Assembly: GCF_900129135.1 (NCBI RefSeq)
Contig: NZ_FQVI01000002.1
Coordinates: 248,001 to 312,000 of the forward strand
Reading direction: 5' to 3'
Length of the DNA stretch: 64,000 nucleotides
Origin: Lactonifactor longoviformis DSM 17459
GTDB taxonomy: Bacteria; Bacillota; Clostridia; Lachnospirales; Lachnospiraceae
The translations under genes and the position numbers were made by a program. A model generated the notes under the pieces. It saw nothing but the letters and a program-made list of their open reading frames with translations, did not search any database and had not been told where the DNA came from. Position 1 is the first letter of the stretch. Every line of letters begins with the position of its first letter. Shown here piece after piece: positions 45,622 to 55,070 of this stretch.

Positions 45622-46659
45622 CTATGTTTTCTTAAATATATTATCTAATTGCACTTTTAACGTTTTCAGATTGTCTACTACATTCTCATAGTCCATCCGC
45701 TTAGGCCCGATAATCCCTATGGTGCCCCGCATTCCCTCTCCTAATTCGTAAGTAGCGGTCACCACACTGCAGTCTTTCATGGTCTGTATAGGCGTTTCGT
45801 TGCCGATATATACCTGAATTCCGGTGTTCTCCTCACCAGACATACTCTCCTTAACCAGCTCAACCAACGCCTGTTTTTCCTCAAACGTAGAGATCAGCTC
45901 GCTGGCCTTTGTACTGTCGCTTAATTCCGGATACTTGAAGATGTTCGTGGCTCCGCTTGTGTAAACCTGAACCTCATCTTCATCGGAACGGATTGCACTG
46001 GCCACAGCATCAATTACACTTCCCACCACATCACTGTGTATGCCTGCCTGTTCTTTCATGGCAAGAATCATACCCAAATTGATTTCATCAATGGTCAGAC
46101 CGTTTAGCTGAGTATTCAGAAGAAGATTAAGCTTTAGAACGGTTTCCTCATCCATGGGCTCCTCCAGGTCAAGGATCTGATTCTTTACGATATTCCCTTC
46201 CACTACCACTACTGCCAAAAGCTGCATGTCACCCACTTTAGACAGCTGGATAAATTTTAACTTATTCTGATGATAACTGGGAGTAGAAATCATGGTGGCA
46301 TAATTTGTATTAGATGCCAGCACTTTAACTACCTGCTGCAGTACCTTTTCCATCCTGTCGGTCTTCTCAATCATCATCCCTTTTATCTCGGAAATCTCAT
46401 CCTCCTTCTCCTGCATCAGCTCATCAACATAGAGCCGATACCCTTTGTCCGATGGAATCCTGCCAGCCGAGGTGTGGGGCTGTAAAATGTAACCAAGTTC
46501 TTCCAAATCTGACATTTCATTTCGAATCGTTGCAGAGCTCAGATTCAGGTCTGTGTACTTGGAAATCGTACGCGACCCCACTGGTTCGCCGGTGTCCAGA
46601 TAAGTTTTAATGATTGCTTTCAAGATCTTTAGTTTTCTCTCATCCAGATCGCTACCCAT
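45622..46659 (-). CDS. hrcA: heat-inducible transcription repressor HrcA
   Basis: Repressor of class I heat-shock genes, 345 residues. N-terminal winged helix (DLDERKLKILKAIIKTYLDTGEPVGSRTISKYTDLNLSSATIRNEMSDLEELGYILQPHTSAGRIPSDKGYRLYVDEL) and a central GAF-like domain. C-terminal block GMRGTIGIIGPKRMDYENVVDNLKTL. It binds CIRCE when GroEL is free, and both CIRCE sites it is expected to use are in this window (20905-20931 and 46682-46708). First gene of its operon. Confidence 0.98.
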   Translation of the reverse strand: MGSDLDERKLKILKAIIKTYLDTGEPVGSRTISKYTDLNLSSATIRNEMSDLEELGYILQPHTSAGRIPSDKGYRLYVDELMQEKEDEISEIKGMMIEKTDRMEKVLQQVVKVLASNTNYATMISTPSYHQNKLKFIQLSKVGDMQLLAVVVVEGNIVKNQILDLEEPMDEETVLKLNLLLNTQLNGLTIDEINLGMILAMKEQAGIHSDVVGSVIDAVASAIRSDEDEVQVYTSGATNIFKYPELSDSTKASELISTFEEKQALVELVKESMSGEENTGIQVYIGNETPIQTMKDCSVVTATYELGEGMRGTIGIIGPKRMDYENVVDNLKTLKVQLDNIFKKT

Positions 46660-46681
46660 ATCTTCGCTCCTTTCTTAGTTG

Positions 46682-46708
46682 TTAGCACTCGTTTGTGTGG
46701 AGTGCTAA
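46682..46708 (-). promoter_or_regulatory. CIRCE operator of the hrcA operon
   Basis: TTAGCACTC, 9-bp spacer, GAGTGCTAA: a perfect consensus, 22 bp upstream of the hrcA start, in the transcribed leader. Confidence 0.96.
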
Positions 46709-46720
46709 TACCTATGGTTT

Positions 46721-46749
46721 TAAGATAGCACTGAGACATTGGTTTGTCA
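46721..46749 (-). promoter_or_regulatory. promoter of the hrcA-grpE-dnaK-dnaJ operon
   Basis: Minus-strand TTGACA (46744-46749), a 17-bp spacer, TATCTT (46721-46726), 12 bp before CIRCE, the same promoter-to-CIRCE distance as at groESL. Confidence 0.7.
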
Positions 46750-46801
46750 AGTGGTTTATAATTATTTTATACTTGTTCCAGGGCAAACACTGTGCACCAT
46801 G

Positions 46802-46860
46802 GCAGAAAATACAGCCGGCCGGGAAATGCCTGTTCTGCATTTCCCGGCCGGCTGTTCTGC
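46802..46860 (-). terminator. long GC-rich hairpin, probable terminator of the dehydrogenase gene
   Basis: A perfect 19-bp stem (46811-46829 with 46837-46855, arms starting ACAGCCGGCCGGG) has a 7-nt loop, extended by GCAGAA/TTCTGC after a small bulge. It sits 25 bp after the dehydrogenase stop. The trailing T run is weak (ATTTTC). Confidence 0.6.
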
Positions 46861-46884
46861 GCTTCTTTTTCTTGTATCGCCGCC

Positions 46885-47868
46885 TCAGATACCATTTACT
46901 ATCTTAAATACTTTCTCCTTCTCTCCGTTCATATAATAGGTAATGTTCTGAACTGAAATTCTCTCACACGCCTCAATGGCATCGTCCGAATAGAAACCGC
47001 AGTGGGGAGTAATGATTACATTTTCCCTGTTAATCAGCTTACTTGTCCCCAGTTCCGGTGATTCACTGTACAGGACATCAAGTCCGGCACCGGATACCAC
47101 CTGACGATCCAGGGCATCTGCCAGATCCTCCTCATTGATCATTGCCCCACGGGCCATGTTAATGATGTAGGGCTGACGCTTCATCTTATCAAACTTTTCT
47201 TTATTAAAATAGTTTTCATTCTCGCTGGTAAGATTCATGTGAATGGAAATAACATCTGCCTCTTCCAGAATTCTGTCTATACTTACCAGCTCTACCCCCT
47301 GTCTCTCTGCTGTTTCCCTGCCGATATACGGATCGTGGGCAATTACCTTCATTCCGAAGGCCCGTGCCCGGACGGCCACAGCCCGTCCAATCTTTCCAAA
47401 TCCTACGATTCCCAGTGTTTTGGCACCGAATCTCTGCACCTTCCTGTCCTTCAGTGTCTCAATCTCCCACACATGGTCCTGGTTGACTCTGCGCATATGA
47501 TAGGGGATAAGCCTGCACACGCCCAGCATCAAAGCCATGGTATGGTCTGCCACCTCCTGGGTGCAGTATTCCCCCACGGCACACACGGCAATCCCTTTTT
47601 TCGCAGCATATTCATCTGCCACGAAATTCCATCCGGTTGCCTGCACGGAAATAATCCTGCAGTGCTTCATCCGGTCTATTGCAGTTTCATCCAAGGGTGC
47701 AAATCCGGTCAGAACCGCATCTGCCTCCTCCAGAGCTGCATAATAAGCTTCCATGTTCCCCTCATCTACCACCGCATAGGAAATCTCCGTATCCGGCGGC
47801 AGGTATCTTTTTTCCACCTCTATACTTCTGTCTCTGGACTCCGGATATTCTGCCAATACCAGTTTCAT
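46885..47868 (-). CDS. D-isomer-specific 2-hydroxyacid dehydrogenase, CtBP-like
   Basis: NAD(P)-dependent dehydrogenase of about 327 residues resembling the C-terminal-binding-protein branch. Rossmann motif LGIVGFGKIGRAVAVRARAFGMKVIAHDP, catalytic Arg in INMARGAMINEEDLADALD, the Glu in SESPELGTS, and the His in VIITPHCGFYSDDAIEACE. It reduces a 2-keto acid or oxidises a D-2-hydroxy acid; the exact substrate is unknown. The ATG at 47868 follows AAGGAG by 8 bp. It lies downstream of, and is probably cotranscribed with, the sodium:solute symporter, which suggests that the symporter brings in its substrate. Confidence 0.9.
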   Translation of the reverse strand: MKLVLAEYPESRDRSIEVEKRYLPPDTEISYAVVDEGNMEAYYAALEEADAVLTGFAPLDETAIDRMKHCRIISVQATGWNFVADEYAAKKGIAVCAVGEYCTQEVADHTMALMLGVCRLIPYHMRRVNQDHVWEIETLKDRKVQRFGAKTLGIVGFGKIGRAVAVRARAFGMKVIAHDPYIGRETAERQGVELVSIDRILEEADVISIHMNLTSENENYFNKEKFDKMKRQPYIINMARGAMINEEDLADALDRQVVSGAGLDVLYSESPELGTSKLINRENVIITPHCGFYSDDAIEACERISVQNITYYMNGEKEKVFKIVNGI

Positions 47869-47955
47869 TCTCCCCACTCCTTTCAAGGGTCGGAAAGGAA
47901 GGCCGCAAGCCTTCCTTCCCCCGTTTTTGATACATATCTTTATGTAATTTTTAGA

Positions 47956-49401
47956 TTAGCCATTTTTCGCTGCTATAAAAGCTTCCGCCTTCTGTATCTC
48001 CTCCGGACTTTGTTTTCCTGTTAAGCATACCGTCAGATAGATAACAGCGGAGATCCCGAACGCCGGCCAGAGTGCTTCGATCTGGAAAATGGGACTGCTG
48101 CTCACCATACCGCCTATATACCATATAACCACAATAATCAGCGAAGATAATACAGACAGGAAGGCGCCCTTAGAGCTTGAGCGTTTCCAGAACAGCCCGC
48201 ATACTGTCGGCAGGAATAGTCCTGCGGAATTAATGGTAAATGCTATAAACAAGGCGTCTATAATGTCCTGGTTAAACCAGGCAAAAACAGCACTGATGAT
48301 ACCAATGAAGAACGAGCTGGCAATTCCCATCACCAGGAGCTTCTTTTCTTCTACCTTAGGATTAATATACCGCTGATAGATATCCCTTGTAATATTTGCA
48401 GAGGCAGTCAGCACACATACATCTCCGGTAGACATAATAGCCGCCAGGATGCCAACCAGCACCAGACCCCTTACCCCTGCAGGGAAAATCTCTACAACCA
48501 GAGCTGCCAGGCTGTTGGAGCTGGAAGCAAGATCCGGAAGTACAAGTTTTGCAGTGAGTCCCAGATAGGTGGAAGACAGCGCAATAATAATCACACAGGC
48601 TGCCGCCATGAGTGTTCCTCTCCTGGCAGCTTTCTCGTCTTTTGCCGCAAAGCACTTGGTATAGCTGTCCATAGAGGTAAAGAAAGAAAAAATGGTAGAG
48701 ATGCCCAGCGCAATAATGGTAGGCCATCCCCAGGTTCCCAGGTCAAAATAAGATGCCGGCAGCGTTGAGAAGGACAATTCGTTAGTGCTCACATGATGCA
48801 TGGCCAGAGGCACACCCAGCAAAACGATCCCTCCGAACAGCAGAATCATCTGCGCAAGGTCCGTATAGGTTACCGCCAGAAAACCTCCGATGGAGGTATA
48901 CAGTACAATAACAAAAGTTGTCACAACAAAACAGATCGGCAGACTCCATCCGGTGAGCACATTGAGAATACTGGCGCCGGCTACAAACTGACTTCCTGTA
49001 TAGGCAATATATGCCAGAATCGTAGTTACCGTGGTTGCCGCCCGTGTTTTTGAATCATATCTGTTTTCAATAAAGTCCGGGAAGGTCAGGTTATTCAGTT
49101 TATCTCCCAGCCGTTTGATAGGCTTCACCATAACAAAGGCAAAAACGATGATGCCTACAGCAATAATGCCTACATACCAGATTGCCGTAATTCCCATTTC
49201 GTAGGCTCTGGACGAGGTTCCCATGACAGATGCTCCTCCAATCCAGGCTGACATCCATAAGCACATGAGAGAGAATGCTCCCACATTCCTTCCGGCAACA
49301 TAGTAATCATCAATTCCTTTCTGTTTTTTGCTTGCATAAATACCGATTAACAGCATTCCCACAAGATAAGCGACAATAATTCCAATGTCCAAGTAAGTCA
49401 T
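47956..49401 (-). CDS. sodium:solute symporter family protein
   Basis: A polytopic membrane protein of about 481 residues with roughly 13 hydrophobic segments. SSS-family hallmarks are YLVGMLLIGIYASKKQKGIDDYYVAGRNVG near the N terminus, WMSAWIGGASVMGTSSRAYEMGITAIWY, YTSIGGFLAVTYTDLAQMILLFGG (sodium-site helix) and LVLVGILAAIMSTGDVCVLTASANITRDIYQRYINP. It imports an organic solute with sodium, and the substrate is unassigned. The start at 49401 follows GGGAGG by 7 bp. The dehydrogenase gene follows 87 bp downstream. Confidence 0.92.
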   Translation of the reverse strand: MTYLDIGIIVAYLVGMLLIGIYASKKQKGIDDYYVAGRNVGAFSLMCLWMSAWIGGASVMGTSSRAYEMGITAIWYVGIIAVGIIVFAFVMVKPIKRLGDKLNNLTFPDFIENRYDSKTRAATTVTTILAYIAYTGSQFVAGASILNVLTGWSLPICFVVTTFVIVLYTSIGGFLAVTYTDLAQMILLFGGIVLLGVPLAMHHVSTNELSFSTLPASYFDLGTWGWPTIIALGISTIFSFFTSMDSYTKCFAAKDEKAARRGTLMAAACVIIIALSSTYLGLTAKLVLPDLASSSNSLAALVVEIFPAGVRGLVLVGILAAIMSTGDVCVLTASANITRDIYQRYINPKVEEKKLLVMGIASSFFIGIISAVFAWFNQDIIDALFIAFTINSAGLFLPTVCGLFWKRSSSKGAFLSVLSSLIIVVIWYIGGMVSSSPIFQIEALWPAFGISAVIYLTVCLTGKQSPEEIQKAEAFIAAKNG

Positions 49402-49612
49402 AATACCGCCTCCCAATATGAAGTATATTTTGTTATGCCCCACAAAAAATCGTTAGATATTTCACACATTTGTGGTACAATTCATTACCAATAGCTTATC
49501 ACAGCCATGTACAAAAGTAAATACAATTGTGCACTTTAATGGATATTTCCCGTATAAGCGATATATTTTTATCAATTTTTACCACACTTTTTCTATTCTT
49601 TATAAAATAAAA

Positions 49613-49641
49613 GCTATTGTTCTGTATAACAGAACAATAGC
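49613..49641. terminator. terminator downstream of uvrB
   Basis: Perfect 12-bp stem GCTATTGTTCTG / CAGAACAATAGC with a 5-nt loop, followed on the minus strand by TTTTATTTT. The remainder of the 49402-49664 gap is AT-rich and shows no gene. Confidence 0.85.
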
Positions 49642-49664
49642 AAAAATTATCATTCTCACCAGAG

Positions 49665-51716
49665 TCAGTCGTCCAATTCTTCCAGTGATTTTTTAAGTTC
49701 GATCATCTTATCCCGAAGTTCCGCCGCTGCCTCAAAATTCAGATCTGCAGCTGCCTTTCTCATCTGCTTTTGTATCTCACCGATCAATTTCTCCAGTTCT
49801 TCCCTGCTCATGGACTCCGGATCCTTCATTAATTTATCCTCGGTTTCAGCTACATTCTGAGAGATACTTATCAGATCCCTGACAGCCTTCTTTATGGTCT
49901 GGGGTGTGATATTATGCGCCCTGTTGTACTCCTCCTGTATGGCTCTTCTTCGCTCTGTCTCATCAATAGCCATCCGCATGGAATCCGTAATAACATCAGC
50001 GTACATAATTACATGGCCGTCCGCGTTACGGGCCGCACGCCCTATGGTCTGAATCAGAGAGGTCTCTGAACGGAGAAATCCTTCTTTATCCGCGTCCAGG
50101 ATAGCTACCAGGGTGATTTCCGGAATATCCAGGCCCTCTCTCAGAAGGTTGATTCCCACCAGCACATCAAAGACATTCAGGCGCATATCCCGGATAATCT
50201 CCGTGCGCTCCAGAGTGTCAATATCCGAATGAAGATATTTGACACGTATGCCCAGCTCCTTCATATACTCTGTGAGATCTTCGGCCATACGCTTGGTTAG
50301 CGTAGTGATGAGGACTTTGCTGCCCTTCTCCACTTCCCGGTTTACCTCTCCTACCAGGTCATCAATCTGCCCCTCCACAGGTCTTACCTCTACCTTCGGA
50401 TCCAACAGGCCCGTAGGACGTATAATCTGTTCTGCCCGGAGAAGTTCATGGTCCTCCTCATACTCCCCGGGGGTAGCAGAGACAAACAAAATCTGATCGA
50501 TTTTGCTCTCAAACTCCTCAAAATTGAGGGGACGGTTATCCTTTGCCGAGGGAAGGCGGAAACCATAATCCACCAAAGTACCCTTTCTGGACTGATCTCC
50601 GGCATACATTCCGCGGATCTGGGGAACTGTTTTGTGAGACTCATCTACAATAATAAGGAAATCATCTCCAAAATAATCTACCAGGGTATAGGGCGGCTGC
50701 CCCGGCGCTAGCCCGGATAAATGGCGTGAATAGTTCTCTATTCCTGAACAGAACCCGGTCTCTTTCATCATTTCAATGTCGAAATTTGTCCTCTCAGAGA
50801 TCCTCTGAGCCTCTAAAAGTTTATCCTCACTCTTAAAATATGCCACCCTTTCCTGCAATTCCTCTTCAATATTCTTAGCCGCCTCCAGAATTCGTTCCAT
50901 GGGAACCACATAGTGAGAAGCCGGAAAGATGGCTATATGGTTCAAAACGTTCTTAATCTCTCCGGTGAGGGTATCCACCTCTGTAATCCGATCGATTTCA
51001 TCCCCGAAAAATTCCACCCGGACCGCCAGTTCTGAGTAATCTGCAGGGAATATCTCCAACACATCCCCCCTCACCCGGAAGGTCCCCCGGTGGAAATCCA
51101 TGTCATTCCTGTCATATTGGATGTCAATGAGTCTGCGGATCACCTCATCCCTGTCCCGCTCCATACCGGGGCGGAGGGAGATTATCATATTCTGGTAATC
51201 CTTGGGACTTCCGATTCCATAGATGCAGGACACACTGGATACGATAATGACATCTCTCCGCTCACTTAAAGCGGCAGTGGCAGAGAGACGTAGCTTGTCA
51301 ATCTCATCGTTGATGGCGGAATCCTTTGCTATATATGTGTCGGAGGATGGGACGTAGGCCTCCGGCTGATAATAATCGTAATAGGAGACAAAGTATTCTA
51401 CCGCGTTCTCCGGAAAGAACTCCTTAAACTCACCGTAGAGCTGGGCGGCAAGGGTTTTATTATGAGCAATAATGAGGGTCGGCTTTTGAATCTGCTGGAT
51501 GACATTGGCCATGGTAAATGTCTTTCCGGATCCTGTAACCCCCAGTAAGGTCTGGCATTGATTGCCTTCTTTGAATCCCTGGACCAGTTGTTTTATAGCC
51601 TGTGGCTGGTCACCTGTCGGCTGGTATTCCGAGTGTAATTTGAAACCGATGTCATCCTTTATGCTGGTTTCGTGTGCAAGCAGCGAAGCGTCTTGCGAGT
51701 GCCTTTGATTAACCAT
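49665..51716 (-). CDS. uvrB: excinuclease ABC subunit B
   Basis: Damage-recognition helicase-like subunit of nucleotide excision repair, 683 residues. Walker [18 protein letters not shown], the beta-hairpin region [36 protein letters not shown]-type [13 protein letters not shown], motif [11 protein letters not shown], and the C-terminal UVR coiled coil ([29 protein letters not shown]). The N terminus is about 20 residues longer than usual before [19 protein letters not shown] lies 13 bp before the ATG, which is long, so a somewhat later start is possible. A LexA-type box lies upstream. Confidence 0.97.
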   Translation of the reverse strand: MVNQRHSQDASLLAHETSIKDDIGFKLHSEYQPTGDQPQAIKQLVQGFKEGNQCQTLLGVTGSGKTFTMANVIQQIQKPTLIIAHNKTLAAQLYGEFKEFFPENAVEYFVSYYDYYQPEAYVPSSDTYIAKDSAINDEIDKLRLSATAALSERRDVIIVSSVSCIYGIGSPKDYQNMIISLRPGMERDRDEVIRRLIDIQYDRNDMDFHRGTFRVRGDVLEIFPADYSELAVRVEFFGDEIDRITEVDTLTGEIKNVLNHIAIFPASHYVVPMERILEAAKNIEEELQERVAYFKSEDKLLEAQRISERTNFDIEMMKETGFCSGIENYSRHLSGLAPGQPPYTLVDYFGDDFLIIVDESHKTVPQIRGMYAGDQSRKGTLVDYGFRLPSAKDNRPLNFEEFESKIDQILFVSATPGEYEEDHELLRAEQIIRPTGLLDPKVEVRPVEGQIDDLVGEVNREVEKGSKVLITTLTKRMAEDLTEYMKELGIRVKYLHSDIDTLERTEIIRDMRLNVFDVLVGINLLREGLDIPEITLVAILDADKEGFLRSETSLIQTIGRAARNADGHVIMYADVITDSMRMAIDETERRRAIQEEYNRAHNITPQTIKKAVRDLISISQNVAETEDKLMKDPESMSREELEKLIGEIQKQMRKAAADLNFEAAAELRDKMIELKKSLEELDD

Positions 51717-51811
51717 ACTGTATTTTTACCTCCGTGAAATGAAGAGCACAACGCCTTTACTTAGACACAATTAGCGCCAGAGAAAGACTGGCGAAGATTG
51801 TACTTTTAAAA

Positions 51812-51862
51812 ATTATAACATAGACCAATAGAAAAGTATAGGCAGACGCGGAACATTTGTTC
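51812..51862 (-). promoter_or_regulatory. uvrB promoter region with LexA-type SOS box
   Basis: GAACATTTGTTC at 51851-51862 matches the Bacillota LexA pattern GAAC-N4-GTTC. A perfect -10 TATAAT lies downstream on the minus strand (51812-51817); the -35 between them is weak. About 95 nt of leader follow before uvrB. Confidence 0.65.
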
Positions 51863-51912
51863 TTTTCTCTTTTTGCATTTCTGCGGCTTTTTATGATATC
51901 TGTTTTCCGCCG

Positions 51913-54315
51913 TCAAACGAGGTATTTGCTAATCTCACGCTTCAGTGTAACCCCGTCCAGAGGCTTGGCCAGGTGGCCGTCCATACCGGCATCCTTTGCT
52001 GCCCGGATATCTTCCGCAAAGGCATCTGCTGTCATTGCCAGAATAGGTACGGTCCCTGCATCCGTGCGGTTCAGCGTCCGGATCGTCCGGGCTGCCGTAT
52101 AGCCGTCCATCACGGGCATCTGAATATCCATAAGAAGAATATCATAGAAGCCTTCCTCTGAAGCTGCAAAAGCCTTAATCCCCTGGAGACCGTCACAGGC
52201 AGTGTCTATCACCGCCCCCATATCCCCCAGCAGTTCCTGGGCCACCTCCCGGTTCAGGGCATTATCCTCCACCAGAAGAAAATGCCTGCCTCCAAAGTCA
52301 GATATATGCTCTGATTCACTTCGCTCACCCTCCGTTGACTCTCCCAGAATATACTGCCGCAGCCCCCGGATCAGAGTGGATGCAAAGATAGGCTTCTGAA
52401 GAAATCCGCTTACCCCTGCCATTTTAGCTTCCTGTTCGATATCGTTCCAGTCATAAGCAGAGATAATCAATATAGGCAGTTCTCCCTCACTGACCTCCCG
52501 CAGCCGGCGGGTAGTCTCAAGACCATCCTGCCCGGGCATTTTCCAGTCCAGAAGAATGGCGTCATATGCTTCCCCCTTTTTCTGTGCCTCCAGCACCTTT
52601 GCTACCGCCTGCTCACCGCTGTCCACCCAATCTGCATAGATACCGATATTTTGGAGCATCTCTACGGTATATTCACACATAACTGCATCATCATCCGCCA
52701 CAATAATTTTTAAATTCGGAAAAGACGCGTCCAGTTTTGGAGACTCCTCGATTTTCAAAGGAAGACGGACACTAAAAACAGACCCTTTCCCAGGTTCACT
52801 CTCCACTTCAATTGTTCCCTCCAGCAGCTCTGCTATCCTTTTTGTTATTGCCATCCCAAGTCCGGTTCCTTCTGTCTTATCCACTCTGCTGTCCTTCTCA
52901 CGGCTGAAAGCTGTGAAGAGGTGTTCGATAAATTCCGGCTGCATACCAATTCCTGTATCCGTAATTGTAAATATAAAATAAGCGGTTCCCCCTTCTGTAC
53001 CCACTTCCGCCACATCCATCGTGATGCTTCCCCCCAGGGGAGTAAACTTGCAGGCATTGGAAAGTATGTTCAAAAATATTTGCCGCAGCCTGAGGGAATC
53101 GCTTACAAAAAGTTCATGAATCACACACTGCAGACGAATAGAAAACTTCTGATCCCTTTCTTTAAACTGGGGCTGCATAATGGTTACAATATTTTCAAGA
53201 ACCTCCGGCAGGGATACCACATCATCCCGAAGAGCCATCTCCCCGCTCTCAATTTTTGACATATCGAGCACGTCATTGATAAGCCCCAGCAGATGCTGTC
53301 CCGAAAGACCGATTTTTTTGAGACAATCTTTCACTTTATCCGGATCCTCCATATGGGAAACTGCAATATCCTTCATTCCCAGAATTGCATTCATGGGAGT
53401 ACGGATGTCGTGGCTCATCCTGGATAAAAAGTCAGATTTTGCCCGGTTTGCTTCCTCAGCCTCTTTAAGAGCACTTCGCAGTTTTTCGGCCTGGTCCTCC
53501 AGCTGCCTCTGCATCTGCCGAAGCTCTGTCTCATTGGTTATATCAATGTAGATAACAAGATATACCGGATCTCCATCCTGGTATCCCACGCAGGACCCGT
53601 TAATCTGCAGCCAGGCGTCCTGACCTCTCTGATCGCTCATATGGACCGTAAAATGGACCTGCTCTCCCTTCAAAAGTGCCTCCCGGTGCGCTTCAAATAC
53701 CGCCTGATTGCGCAGCACATTGTCCCGGAACAGAGGGTACTCCATGTTCTTCCAGCTCTCCTTCCCGAAGAACGCAAAGAAACGGTCGTTACCGTCAAGC
53801 AATGTAAAGTCAAGCATCTTTCCCACCTTGTATTTTGCGATGAAACCAGGCAGATTATCATAGGTCACGGACTGCTCCTGCTCCATACGCATGATATCAC
53901 TGACATCCATCATGGCTGTGTAGGAAACCCGATATCCGTCAATATACTCATCCGTAAATCTTGCAGACATTCGGACCCATATATATTCTCCGCTCCTGCG
54001 CCGCATCTGCGCGACCAGAGTATAGCCATCTCTCCCGGCATCTAAGGTGCGGATCACCTCTTCTCCTATCTGGTTCCAAAGCTCTTCATCATGTATCCCC
54101 AATTCATCATTCATATAATAGGTATCGCACAGATTATGATACGCCGCCTGATACTCTTCCTTATTATAACCAATCAATTCATAATAGAAGTCATTTGCCC
54201 ACACCAATGTAAAATGATCATCTAACAGATGTTTACTGACACTGACATGGAGAAGATTCATCAGTGTATCATATTCATATCCAATCTGTCCTGCACTGCT
54301 TTTCTGTTTATCCAT
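51913..54315 (-). CDS. cytoplasmic hybrid histidine kinase (PAS-PAS-HisKA-HATPase-REC-REC)
   Basis: An 800-residue hybrid sensor kinase with no membrane segment. Two PAS-like sensor regions (about 20-140 and 150-265, the second ending YLVIYIDITNETELRQMQRQL) and a short coiled coil are followed by the HisKA H-box MSHDIRTPMNAILGM (His about 302). The HATPase domain has the N-box FLNILSNACKF, ITDTGIGM and TEGTGLGMAI. Two receiver domains have phospho-acceptor Asp at about 590 (ILLDWKMPGQDG) and 730 (LLMDIQMPVMDG). It should sense an internal signal and pass phosphate within itself; no separate HPt or output protein is adjacent. The next sequence upstream is a GGDEF fragment. Confidence 0.93.
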   Translation of the reverse strand: MDKQKSSAGQIGYEYDTLMNLLHVSVSKHLLDDHFTLVWANDFYYELIGYNKEEYQAAYHNLCDTYYMNDELGIHDEELWNQIGEEVIRTLDAGRDGYTLVAQMRRRSGEYIWVRMSARFTDEYIDGYRVSYTAMMDVSDIMRMEQEQSVTYDNLPGFIAKYKVGKMLDFTLLDGNDRFFAFFGKESWKNMEYPLFRDNVLRNQAVFEAHREALLKGEQVHFTVHMSDQRGQDAWLQINGSCVGYQDGDPVYLVIYIDITNETELRQMQRQLEDQAEKLRSALKEAEEANRAKSDFLSRMSHDIRTPMNAILGMKDIAVSHMEDPDKVKDCLKKIGLSGQHLLGLINDVLDMSKIESGEMALRDDVVSLPEVLENIVTIMQPQFKERDQKFSIRLQCVIHELFVSDSLRLRQIFLNILSNACKFTPLGGSITMDVAEVGTEGGTAYFIFTITDTGIGMQPEFIEHLFTAFSREKDSRVDKTEGTGLGMAITKRIAELLEGTIEVESEPGKGSVFSVRLPLKIEESPKLDASFPNLKIIVADDDAVMCEYTVEMLQNIGIYADWVDSGEQAVAKVLEAQKKGEAYDAILLDWKMPGQDGLETTRRLREVSEGELPILIISAYDWNDIEQEAKMAGVSGFLQKPIFASTLIRGLRQYILGESTEGERSESEHISDFGGRHFLLVEDNALNREVAQELLGDMGAVIDTACDGLQGIKAFAASEEGFYDILLMDIQMPVMDGYTAARTIRTLNRTDAGTVPILAMTADAFAEDIRAAKDAGMDGHLAKPLDGVTLKREISKYLV

Positions 54316-54331
54316 GTTACTTTCCTCCGCT

Positions 54332-54530
54332 CTAATGATCTATTGGGGATAAGACACTCAGAAGCTCTCTCTTCGTGCCGTCATAAAAAGTAAACCGGTT
54401 CTTTCCATCTCTCTTCGCCGCATACAGCGCCTGATCGGCAGAGTGAAACAGAGCGTTGAACAGCTGCTGCTTACACCAGACCGCATCTTTCCCATATAGG
54501 CTATAGGTACATTTTATCGCAGGTAACTGT
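54332..54530 (-). pseudogene. C-terminal fragment of a GGDEF-domain gene
   Basis: The minus strand encodes, in one open frame to a TAG at 54332, the tail of a diguanylate-cyclase domain: ...CKQQLFNALFHSADQALYAAKRDGKNRF and YDGTKRELLSVLSPIDH. The 'ADQALYAAKRDGKNR' stretch is the conserved end of GGDEF domains. The catalytic GGDEF motif and everything upstream are missing; sequence beyond about 54530 is unrelated. It has no start codon or ribosome-binding site. Confidence 0.75.
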
Positions 54531-54583
54531 AAAAAGCAAGTTGAAGCTGAACTCCAAAGTTGTTATACTTATTTTATTACTAC

Positions 54584-55038
54584 TTTTAGGAAATTGCGAA
54601 ACGAGTCCGCAATCTTGATTCCAACAGGAAGAAAACCTGCAAAGCAGGGTTTAAGCAATCAAGGGTTTTAAGCTTCTAAGATACTCATGTTTGTGGATTT
54701 TATCTGCAACCATTACAGTTATAAGCTGAGCTATTTCTTTAGAAGCATCAGGAACAATAGCAAGGCCACAGAAGTCACGAAGCGCTTGGGAATAGTACAG
54801 AAAAAACGAGCAGGAGCGTGTCGGTTGGAATTGAGAAAATATGCTGTAGTAAAAGAGTCTTCAGAATTGGAGAAAGCTGATAAACCCAGGGGGCTTCCGG
54901 TGGCAGCATATACATGGGAAATAAAAGACGCCTGGACAATTTCATCAAGGTCAATGAATTGATCGAGTAGCATGTTTATTTTTGTAGAGAAAGAACACCG
55001 CAATAACGCGGGTTTTGGCGTTTCGCAAACGCCTAAAA
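54584..55038. mobile_element. internally deleted insertion-sequence remnant with terminal inverted repeats
   Basis: The ends match as inverted repeats: TTTTAGGaaaTTGCGAAACG at 54584-54603 and, reverse-complemented, TTTTAGGcgtTTGCGAAACG at 55019-55038 (17 of 20 identical). The 455 bp between them carry only a broken transposase gene. No target-site duplication is evident by eye. Confidence 0.65.
54651..54973 (-). pseudogene. frameshifted, internally deleted transposase gene
   Basis: Minus-strand pieces of one DDE-type transposase lie in three frames: MLLDQFIDLDEIVQASFISHVYAATG, then ILKTLLLQHIFSIPTDTLLLVF, then YSQALRDFCGLAIVPDAS joined directly to a C-terminal tail EIAQLITVMVADKIHKHEYLRSLKPLIA and stop. 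The order and spacing of the first three match the N-terminal part of IS transposases of the 'QF.DFnefvpasFy.hly...aLRDFCGf..vPDASkftRFK' type. The catalytic middle is gone. Confidence 0.6.
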
Positions 55039-55070
55039 AGCAAACATATTATGAAAGGAGAAAGCGCCTA

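Noticed and set aside
54687-54962. 91-codon plus-strand frame between the hybrid kinase and the wHTH regulator
   Set aside because: The opposite strand of the same stretch carries the transposase pieces inside matching inverted repeats, so this frame is an accident of the IS remnant.
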